Below, piece by piece: positions 1 through 4,996 of a stretch of DNA of 5,272 bases. Source of the DNA: Comamonadaceae bacterium (GTDB lineage Bacteria > Pseudomonadota > Gammaproteobacteria > Burkholderiales > Burkholderiaceae_C); contig CANGYC010000180.1 in NCBI GenBank assembly GCA_947457975.1, forward strand, positions 1-5,272, written 5' to 3'. Both the position numbers and the translations under genes were made by a program. The notes under the pieces are model-generated. The model made no database searches. It was not told where the DNA came from and saw nothing but the letters and a program-made list of their open reading frames with translations. The first letter of the stretch is position 1. Each line of letters opens with the position of its first letter.

Positions 1-212
1 AGCGTCGCTGCAGGGCAAACGGCGCCTCCCACTGCCCCGGTAAGCCTGGGGTCTTGTCGGGCCAGACCATACCCCTGCTGGGCCTGCCGGCCGAGCCCCA
101 GCGGGCTATCCCGAAGGCGGGAAGAGGGCCAGGGTAGGGGGAGGGCATCGGGTAAGTCCTCAATGGCAGGGCGAAGGCGGCAGGTCTACGATGGATTTAC
201 ATAAGGTCACAG
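1..212. other. GC-rich leader upstream of the GntR-type gene, no assignable gene
   Basis: No gene can be assigned here. On the plus strand frame 1 is open to about 204, frame 2 to the TAA at 41-43 and frame 3 to the TAG at 135-137, so any of the short tails could be the 3' end of a gene starting outside the window. Frame 3 has the most GC-rich third positions (run around residues LLGLPAEPQRAIPKAG), but the whole stretch is so GC-rich that this is weak. On the minus strand an ATG at 146-148 has a GAGGA eight bases upstream and runs open off the left edge, but it uses AGG, ATA, TTA and CGA codons, unlike the neighbours. The stretch also holds an imperfect hairpin at 74-105 (GCTGGG at 77-82 pairs with CCCAGC at 97-102, extended by a T-G mismatch and two more pairs) and a GGTCT-N9-AGACC inverted repeat at 50-68. 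No T-run follows either. The promoter of the regulator must lie here, but I cannot place it. Confidence 0.5.
202..207 (+). promoter_or_regulatory. Ribosome binding site of the GntR/FadR-type regulator
   Basis: The sequence TAAGGT, with an AAGG core at 203-206, lies six bases before the ATG at 213. This supports the 213 start over the out-of-frame ATG at 191. The protein from 213 begins directly with the winged-helix domain expected of the family. Confidence 0.55.
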
Positions 213-941
213 ATGCCGAACAACCTGCACAGCCAGACCCTTCGCCACCTGGGCGAGGCCATCGTTGCGGGGCAATACCCGCGCGACAAGACCCTGCCGC
301 CCGAGCCGGTGCTGTGCGTGCAACTGGGGGTGAGCCGCACGGTGCTGCGCGAGAGCGTCAAATCGCTGGTGGCCAAGGGCTTGCTGAGCACGGGTCCCAA
401 GGTCGGCACCCGGGTGCTGGCCGAGGATCACTGGAACTGGCTGGACCCGGACGTGCTCACCTGGAAGTTCCGCATGGGCTTTTCCAGCGATTTCCTGCAC
501 AGCGTGTGTGAGCTGCGGCGCCTGGTCGAGCCCGCCTGCCTGCGCCTGGCGGCCCAGCGCGTGACACCCGAGCAGCTGACCGAGCTGCAGTCCGCGTTTT
601 CCGGCATGCAGGCTGCGGTGGCCCAGGGTCTGGACGATCTGAGCGATGACCTGCGCTTTCACCACCTGCTGCTCAAAGCCGGGGGCAACCGGCTGGTGAC
701 CCAGATGAGCAAGTTGCTGCGGGCGCTGTTGCGCGCCGCTCATGAGCAACTCGGCCGCCGCCCGGCCGTGCCCAACAGCACGCTGCCCTGGCATGCGGCG
801 GTGCTCCAGGCCCTGCAGGCCCGTGATCCCGACCGCGCCCAGCGCGCGATGGCCGAGTTGATCGATGCCGTCGAGGAAGACCTGGCCCGCTTCCTCAAGA
901 CGCGGCAGACCTTCGCCCGGGACCTGCCGGCTTCTGCCTGA
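213..941 (+). CDS. GntR/FadR-family transcriptional regulator with FCD domain, DgoR-like
   Basis: This is a 242-residue cytoplasmic DNA-binding regulator, normal length for the FadR subfamily. Residues about 7-68 form the GntR winged helix: an LPPEP stretch before the helix-turn-helix, then GVSRTVLRESVKSLVAKGLL (recognition helix plus wing start) and GTRV in the wing. The signature WNWLDPDVLTW (residues 74-84) follows, then an all-helical FCD effector domain from about residue 95 to 230. In that domain D146-x3-H150, N159 and H194 match usual ligand and metal positions. The histidine often found near residue 216 (AMxxH) is a leucine. From memory, the linker motif and LVEPA segment resemble the galactonate regulator DgoR of E. 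coli. Family knowledge suggests it binds a small carboxylate or sugar acid and releases its operator, but the ligand is not shown here. It may autoregulate. The next gene on the same strand starts 94 bases downstream, so the two may be co-transcribed. No sugar-acid catabolic gene is visible. Confidence 0.93.
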   Translation: MPNNLHSQTLRHLGEAIVAGQYPRDKTLPPEPVLCVQLGVSRTVLRESVKSLVAKGLLSTGPKVGTRVLAEDHWNWLDPDVLTWKFRMGFSSDFLHSVCELRRLVEPACLRLAAQRVTPEQLTELQSAFSGMQAAVAQGLDDLSDDLRFHHLLLKAGGNRLVTQMSKLLRALLRAAHEQLGRRPAVPNSTLPWHAAVLQALQARDPDRAQRAMAELIDAVEEDLARFLKTRQTFARDLPASA

Positions 942-1035
942 GCCTGCAGCTGCTGGCTTGAGTAAATGCCCAACGTGGCCTCGCCCCGTGCTGGCCCGAC
1001 AATGGCCGCTTCATAAGCTGAGCCCCTTGCCCGCC

Positions 1036-1425
1036 ATGACCGAATTCACCCGAGTTGTTCTGTTCACCGATGCCGATGGCCGCGCGCGCTTTCGCGAGGA
1101 CACGCTGGCCCTGGATCAGGGCACGCCCGCCTCGCGTCTGTCGGCTGTGTTCCCCAGCGCCGGCTACCAGCTGCGCATGAGCCCGGTGGGTTTTCGCAGC
1201 ACCTTCCACTGCACCGAAAAACCCCAGTGGCTGTTCATTCTGGGCGGGCAGATGGAGATCGGCCTGCAAGGCGGCGAGAGTCGCCTCTTCAAGGCCGGCG
1301 AGCACTTTTACTCGGCCGATGTACTGCCTGCCGGGGCCACCTTCGATCCGGCCGTGCACGGCCACTGGAGCCGGCAGGTGGGTGAGGAGCCGCTGGTGAC
1401 GGTGTTCGTCAAGGACGCCGGCTAA
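1036..1425 (+). CDS. Small cupin-domain protein
   Basis: This is a 129-residue single-domain protein, probably cytoplasmic, with no signal peptide or membrane segment. The open frame extends back to 865 inside the regulator gene. I chose the ATG at 1036 because the protein then starts MTEFTRVVLF, normal for small cupins, and the upstream part reads as out-of-frame regulator sequence. No strong Shine-Dalgarno is visible. Residues about 45-126 give the cupin barrel. Motif 1 is G52-x5-H58-x-T60-x3-Q64-x5-G70, in which Thr and Gln replace the usual second His and Glu. Motif 2 lies in AGEHFYSADVLPAGATF followed by H108 and H110. Metal binding is therefore uncertain; it could be a non-enzymatic sensor, or an isomerase or dioxygenase-like protein with altered ligands. 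It lies 94 bases after the GntR-type gene, possibly in one operon, and ends 24 bases before the end of a convergent gene. The substrate cannot be named. Confidence 0.82.
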   Translation: MTEFTRVVLFTDADGRARFREDTLALDQGTPASRLSAVFPSAGYQLRMSPVGFRSTFHCTEKPQWLFILGGQMEIGLQGGESRLFKAGEHFYSADVLPAGATFDPAVHGHWSRQVGEEPLVTVFVKDAG

Positions 1426-1449
1426 GTCAATTCGCTTCACCCTGGCGAT

Positions 1450-4400
1450 TCACATCACTACAGTAAGTGGCTGCGCCAGCAGCAGTTGTGCATGGCCCGA
1501 CAAGTGGTTGTAGATGTCATAGACGCTGCCAGCATGGCTGGCCTGGCCTGCCTGGACCCAATCGCTAGGGTGCGCCAGCTCCACGCGGTCGCCGGCATCG
1601 CCATCCACCAGCCACTGGTAGCGCGTCACCATGGCGTCGAGTCCGTTCCAACCCTGGGTGCTGTTGAAGGCGTTTGGGCTGCTCATGTCGATCACGTCCT
1701 GGAGCGTCAAGCCCTGGAGCGTGTAGTTTCCGACGCCGCTCAGGTCAATGCGCTCGATGCTGCTCAGGCGTGAGCTGCCTTTGGGGTACTGCAGTTTGCC
1801 CAGTGCGCTCAGGTCCATCGTCATGCTGGCGCCTTCTAGGCGCAGGGTGTCGACGCCTGTGCCGCCATCGGCGCGCGCCAGCAGGCCGGCGCTGAGGCCG
1901 CCCTCATACAAGGCCTGCACATTGGAGACATTGAGCACCAGGGTGTCATTGCCCGCACCGCCCAGCAGCACGTCGGCCCCGCCTCGGCCGAAGAGTGCGT
2001 CGTCCCCCAGACCGCCCAAGGCGATCTCGTTGGCTGCACTGCCTGTCCACTGGTCATTGCCATCGCTGCCTTGGTAGTCCAGAAGATGCGCTGCGCTGTC
2101 TTGCGCGCGGGTCAGGTTCGACAACTCAATGGCGGCGGTGCCTGTTTGTCCAAACACCACGTAGCTGGGCCCGAAGGGCGAAGATAGTTGCCCCCCGCCG
2201 CGTCCACCCGGTCCCGTTCCTATGATCAGATCGGCCAAACCGTCTCCATTCACATCGCCGGCGGCGGAGATGTCGTAGAAGATTTTGGTGTAATTTGGAT
2301 CAGCCATGATGGCATAAGCGCCTATGCCTTGACTGAGCTCATCGAGCAGCACGGGGGCGGTGTCTGTTTTGCCAAAAATCACAAAAGCCGCTTGGTCTGT
2401 GCCTCTAACCGAACACACCAGGTCGGCCAGGCCATCGCCATTCACATCGCCCACACCGCAAAAGCTGGCTACCGGGTAATTGACGCCCTCGATCTTGAAT
2501 CCACCAATGCCTTGGCTCAATGCCGCTGTGTCCACCCCGGCACCATCGGCCTTGCCGAACGCAATATAAGTCCCGACATTGCTCTGCACCACCAGGTCGG
2601 CCAGGCCGTCGCCATTGATGTCGCCGGCCCCTGAGGCTGAGGACCCTAGAAAGACTTGCCTTTGGTCGCTGTAGATCCTGAAACCTCCCACACCCAAGGC
2701 CACTTGGTCCAGATACACCGCCTCGTTGTTGCGCTTGCCAAACACCACGTAACACTGCCCATTGTCATACCTCCCCCAGGCTGGAGAACCGATGATCAGG
2801 TCGTCCAGGCCATCGCCGTTGACGTCGCCTGCAGGTGACATGGATGTAAATACGTTGAAATCGTCATCAGCGAACTCCTTACTTAGGCCGTAGATCTCAA
2901 AGCCCCCCCGGCCCGCGCTGATGTCTGACAGGCTCACCGGCAGACCATCGGTCTTGCCATACACCACATACACCGGCCCCATCTTTGGATAACTGGCGGT
3001 AAAAATTAAAAGGTCGGCCAAACCATCGCCATTGATGTCTCCCGCACGGCCAATGCTCCTGACTTCCCCTTCTGTAAAAGTCACGGCGAACCCGCCCCTG
3101 CCCGCCTCGATCTCGCTGAGATCTACTTCCGCGCCGTCGGTTTTTCCAAAGACCACGTAGTTCAGGTAGCCTCGCGCGCTGGGCGAACGGGTGGGCATGA
3201 CCAGCATCACATCGTCAAAGCCATCGCCGTTCACATCGCCCACACCGGCGACGTACGCTGGAACAACTGATCTGAAGGCGGTGGGTGTGAGCGCAAAGCC
3301 GCCCCGCCCTTGGCTGAGCTCCTGCAGATTGATTGGCCCCCCGTCCTGCTTTCCAAAGACCACGTAAGCGGATGCGACAAACACCTCCTTTGTATTAAAA
3401 ATCATGAAGTCTTGAAAATAGGGGACCATGATCAGATCGTCCAAGCCATCTCCGTTGACATCGCCCGCACCTGCCACGCCCCAGACAATTCGATTGACTT
3501 CCTCGTCGGTGTAGTAGATGTCTTTGATTTCGTCGAGGCTCAGCCCAGCATCTAGTAAAGCTTGGACATTCACACCTGCGGCAAACAGTTCAGAGGGCTC
3601 AAAAGGTTTTTGACCGGTTACCAAAAAGCCTTGGGCTGTGCGCGTTTGGCTGACGGTCAGGCTGTAGGCCGAGGCGGCCGACAGTTGGCCAGCGGCATTG
3701 GCGGTGTAGAGCTGGTAGCTGCCTTCCTCCAAGCCGTTCAGGCTCAGGCCGACCGAGCGGTTCGCCTCGGTGATGTCGATGGCGTTCCACAGGGCGTCGT
3801 CTGCGGCCAGAATGTCTTCTAGCTGGCTTACGTTGACCACGGCGCCCTCGCCCTGGGTCTTGACCAGATAGGCCACGCCTTTCTGGGTGCTTTGCACCAG
3901 GGCGCGGCCTTGCTTGGAAGCGGTGCCTGAGGTCAGAAAGGCCTGGGGCCCCTGGTGGCTGACTGTCAGAGGCAGGTTGGAGGTGGCCGACAGCTTGCCC
4001 GCCGCATCCACGGTGTAGAGCGTGTAAGTTCCCTCCTGTAAACCTTCCAGACTCATGGCCTCGTAGCGCTTGGCGCGGCTCAGTGTCAGGCTGTTCCAGA
4101 GCGAATCCTCGGCACCGAGTAGGTCTGCCAGGCTGGCCGGCACCAAGGCGCCGGCCCCACCGGTTTTCACCAGATAAGCGGTGCCCGCTTCGGTGCTACT
4201 GACCAGTACTTGCTCTGCCTGGGTGGACAGGTCGTAGACCCAGCTTGCGCTGTGGCCTGAGGGCGCCGGGGCGGGAGATGGTGACGGGGCGGGGGCCGGG
4301 CTGGGGACCTCTGCCCGGGAGCTCGTGTCAGTCCGCATGTCTTGGGCGGCCGCAGATTGCATCAGCGCTGCTGTGGCTGTGAAGACGTATCCGCTGTAGG

Positions 4401-4809
4401 TCTCGATGCCGGCGGCAAGCTGCTTCAGGGCCTGGCTGAACCAGTACGAGGGCGCTGCACTGCTGGTGGTCGCTTCCGCGCCGAGCCCTGCGCTGGCCTG
4501 CGACAGACCAGGGGGAAGGACGGTCTCTGCGGAAGGCGCGTACCCCGCCTCTGCGATGAATGCCTCGGTCTGGCTCGGCGGTGGCGCGACCGGATTCTCG
4601 CCGATTGCGGCGTAGGTCTCTTCGGCGGGCACTGGCTCACCATCGGCGGTGTCGAGGAGGGCTAGGCCAGGGCCGCTCTGGCTCTCTGGCCTGCGTGGTG
4701 GAGTGCGTTTGGGATCGGTTGCTTGATGGGGGTGATGCTTGGCGTGGCCCTGCAAAGGAGTCATCGGGGACCAATTCGTTTCCTGAAGAGGAAACAAGGT
4801 CGGCACCAT
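1450..4809 (-). CDS. Large FG-GAP (integrin-like propeller) and RTX repeat exoprotein, probable type I secretion substrate
   Basis: This is an 1119-residue modular protein, probably exported and calcium-loaded outside the cell. Domains in order: residues 1-168, unrecognised, with a His/Pro/Arg-rich start and no Sec signal; 169-184, a Pro/Ala/Ser linker; about 197-284 and 298-386, two similar modules; about 405-890, seven FG-GAP repeats with calcium loops of type D-[VI]-N-G-D-G at residues 450, 525, 591, 662, 730, 788 and 852, each followed by a hydrophobic strand and usually YVVFGKxDG; 914-958, five in-phase RTX nonapeptides, with a further GGTGVDTLR at 982-990; about 1015-1119, a C-terminal domain (SIERIDLSGVGNYTL, later VDGDAGDRVEL, ending LTVVM) of the kind found at the end of type I secreted RTX proteins. 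The start at 4809 has AGGA ten bases upstream; M16 (base 4764) is an alternative. No cysteine protease, lipase or other catalytic motif is seen, so adhesion or surface binding is the likeliest role, by inference. It is convergent with the cupin gene. No ABC transporter, membrane fusion protein or TolC-like gene lies nearby in the window. The propeller part is locally much less GC-rich than the ends. Confidence 0.93.
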   Translation of the reverse strand: MVPTLFPLQETNWSPMTPLQGHAKHHPHQATDPKRTPPRRPESQSGPGLALLDTADGEPVPAEETYAAIGENPVAPPPSQTEAFIAEAGYAPSAETVLPPGLSQASAGLGAEATTSSAAPSYWFSQALKQLAAGIETYSGYVFTATAALMQSAAAQDMRTDTSSRAEVPSPAPAPSPSPAPAPSGHSASWVYDLSTQAEQVLVSSTEAGTAYLVKTGGAGALVPASLADLLGAEDSLWNSLTLSRAKRYEAMSLEGLQEGTYTLYTVDAAGKLSATSNLPLTVSHQGPQAFLTSGTASKQGRALVQSTQKGVAYLVKTQGEGAVVNVSQLEDILAADDALWNAIDITEANRSVGLSLNGLEEGSYQLYTANAAGQLSAASAYSLTVSQTRTAQGFLVTGQKPFEPSELFAAGVNVQALLDAGLSLDEIKDIYYTDEEVNRIVWGVAGAGDVNGDGLDDLIMVPYFQDFMIFNTKEVFVASAYVVFGKQDGGPINLQELSQGRGGFALTPTAFRSVVPAYVAGVGDVNGDGFDDVMLVMPTRSPSARGYLNYVVFGKTDGAEVDLSEIEAGRGGFAVTFTEGEVRSIGRAGDINGDGLADLLIFTASYPKMGPVYVVYGKTDGLPVSLSDISAGRGGFEIYGLSKEFADDDFNVFTSMSPAGDVNGDGLDDLIIGSPAWGRYDNGQCYVVFGKRNNEAVYLDQVALGVGGFRIYSDQRQVFLGSSASGAGDINGDGLADLVVQSNVGTYIAFGKADGAGVDTAALSQGIGGFKIEGVNYPVASFCGVGDVNGDGLADLVCSVRGTDQAAFVIFGKTDTAPVLLDELSQGIGAYAIMADPNYTKIFYDISAAGDVNGDGLADLIIGTGPGGRGGGQLSSPFGPSYVVFGQTGTAAIELSNLTRAQDSAAHLLDYQGSDGNDQWTGSAANEIALGGLGDDALFGRGGADVLLGGAGNDTLVLNVSNVQALYEGGLSAGLLARADGGTGVDTLRLEGASMTMDLSALGKLQYPKGSSRLSSIERIDLSGVGNYTLQGLTLQDVIDMSSPNAFNSTQGWNGLDAMVTRYQWLVDGDAGDRVELAHPSDWVQAGQASHAGSVYDIYNHLSGHAQLLLAQPLTVVM
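1936..2070 (-). repeat. Five tandem RTX nonapeptide repeats (calcium beta-roll)
   Basis: Residues 914-958 of the large protein read, in strict nine-residue phase, GSDGNDQWT, GSAANEIAL, GGLGDDALF, GRGGADVLL and GGAGNDTLV. The family consensus is GGxGxDxUx with U a large hydrophobic residue. The last three fit well and the first two are degenerate. Such blocks fold into a calcium-bound parallel beta-roll after export by type I secretion. Five repeats make only a small roll, so it probably helps fold the C-terminus and is unlikely to act as a toxin domain. Confidence 0.88.
2140..3597 (-). repeat. Seven FG-GAP / integrin-alpha type repeats (predicted seven-bladed propeller)
   Basis: Residues about 405-890 of the large protein contain seven copies of a 58 to 75 residue unit. 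Each has a G-D-[VI]-N-G-D-G-[LF]-x-D-[LV] calcium loop. The first Asp codons of the loops begin (on the minus strand) at 3462, 3237, 3039, 2826, 2622, 2448 and 2256. Most units then have a YVVFGK strand, a spacer with L at fixed distance, and a GRGGF or GIGGF turn into the next blade. Seven copies equals the blade number of the integrin alpha-subunit propeller, so one closed ring is expected. On the DNA, the plus strand repeats GGCCAGGCCATCGCCATT-like words at each loop, making the array a possible target for recombination between blades. Confidence 0.9.
3652..4221 (-). repeat. Two tandem modules of about 90 residues in the N-terminal half
   Basis: Residues about 197-284 and 298-386 of the large protein align to each other. 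Shared positions include AEQVLVSSTEAGTAYLVKT versus GRALVQSTQKGVAYLVKT, then GAGALV versus GEGAVV, a LWNS/LWNA tryptophan, LEGLQEGTYTLYTVDAAGKL versus LNGLEEGSYQLYTANAAGQL, and a terminal LTVS. The pattern of alternating hydrophobic strands with EGTYxLYTxDAAG resembles Ig-like modules of large bacterial surface proteins. I can call them tandem beta-modules but cannot name a family with confidence. They probably act as a stalk or spacer before the propeller. Confidence 0.82.
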
Positions 4810-4817
4810 GCCTGACT

Positions 4818-4824
4818 GTTCCTG
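4818..4824 (-). promoter_or_regulatory. Probable ribosome binding site of the FG-GAP/RTX gene
   Basis: Read on the minus strand this is TCAGGAA. Its AGGA core (4820-4823) ends ten bases before the ATG at 4809, a slightly long but usable spacing. The alternative in-frame ATG at 4764 also has an AGGA, but about fifteen bases away, which favours the 4809 start. Confidence 0.5.
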
Positions 4825-4828
4825 ACCC

Positions 4829-4849
4829 TCAGATAAAAAGACTATCTGA
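4829..4849 (-). promoter_or_regulatory. Inverted repeat in the leader of the FG-GAP/RTX gene
   Basis: TCAGATA at 4829-4835 and TATCTGA at 4843-4849 are perfect seven-base arms with a seven-base spacer, just upstream of the ribosome binding site. The half-site word ATCTGA occurs again at 4857-4862. In RNA it would be a small A/U-rich hairpin ahead of the start; as DNA it could be an operator. The function is inferred only from symmetry and position. It is not a terminator, because no T-run follows. Confidence 0.4.
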
Positions 4850-4862
4850 TTTTGAAATCTGA

Positions 4863-4892
4863 ATTGAATCCAAAGATTAACAATCGTTTCAA
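4863..4892 (-). promoter_or_regulatory. Weak candidate promoter for the FG-GAP/RTX gene
   Basis: On the minus strand TTGAAA (4892-4887) lies eighteen bases before TTCAAT (4868-4863), a sigma70-like pair with a poor -10 match. The -35 sits in an 11-base inverted repeat CGTTTCAAACG (4885-4895), and a second symmetric word GATTTTGAAATC lies at 4848-4859. The stretch 4810-4930 is clearly AT-richer than the genes around it, as expected for a promoter region, but the exact promoter is uncertain. Confidence 0.28.
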
Positions 4893-4951
4893 ACGTGCTC
4901 TGAGTGTCTTGTGTTTCGCTATCTCTGAAAGCTCCCGCCGGGGATAGACGT

Positions 4952-4975
4952 AAAAAAGGGCACCGAGGTGCCCTT
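4952..4975 (-). terminator. Rho-independent terminator of the RGG-tail gene
   Basis: On the minus strand AAGGGCAC (4975-4968) and GTGCCCTT (4963-4956) form an eight-base stem closed by a four-base CTCG loop, running directly into a T-run (4957-4952). It starts 21 bases after the stop codon of the minus-strand helicase-like gene. The plus strand has no T-run after the stem, so it acts in one direction. It separates that gene from the FG-GAP/RTX gene, which must have its own promoter. Confidence 0.88.
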
Positions 4976-4996
4976 GCTCATGGGTGAGCGTTCAGC

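Noticed and set aside
50..68. GGTCT-N9-AGACC as an operator for the FadR-type regulator
   Set aside because: FadR-type sites usually have close arms of the TGGTC-GACCA type; here the spacer is too long and the flanking symmetry fails, so I do not call it an operator.
74..105. Hairpin at the left edge as a rho-independent terminator
   Set aside because: The stem is imperfect with a long loop and no T-run follows on either strand.
207..794. Minus-strand open frame of 195 codons opposite the regulator gene
   Set aside because: It lies antisense to a clear GntR/FCD gene and shows no domain. Long antisense frames are expected in GC-rich coding DNA.
865..1035. Upstream extension of the cupin gene overlapping the regulator
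   Set aside because: The extra 57 residues are an out-of-frame reading of the regulator's end plus the intergenic gap, Pro/Arg-rich and unlike any cupin N-terminus.
895..1440. Minus-strand open frame of 181 codons opposite the cupin gene
   Set aside because: It spans the intergenic gap and the cupin gene in antisense, with no recognisable domain; it is a composition effect.
2188..2634. Plus-strand frame with repeated GQAVAIDVAG-like motifs
   Set aside because: The repetition is the antisense image of the FG-GAP calcium-loop codons on the other strand.
2226..3465. Regularly spaced repeated words that could suggest a CRISPR array
   Set aside because: Spacing is 174-225 bases and all copies are in frame within FG-GAP repeats of a protein; repeat and spacer sizes do not fit CRISPR.
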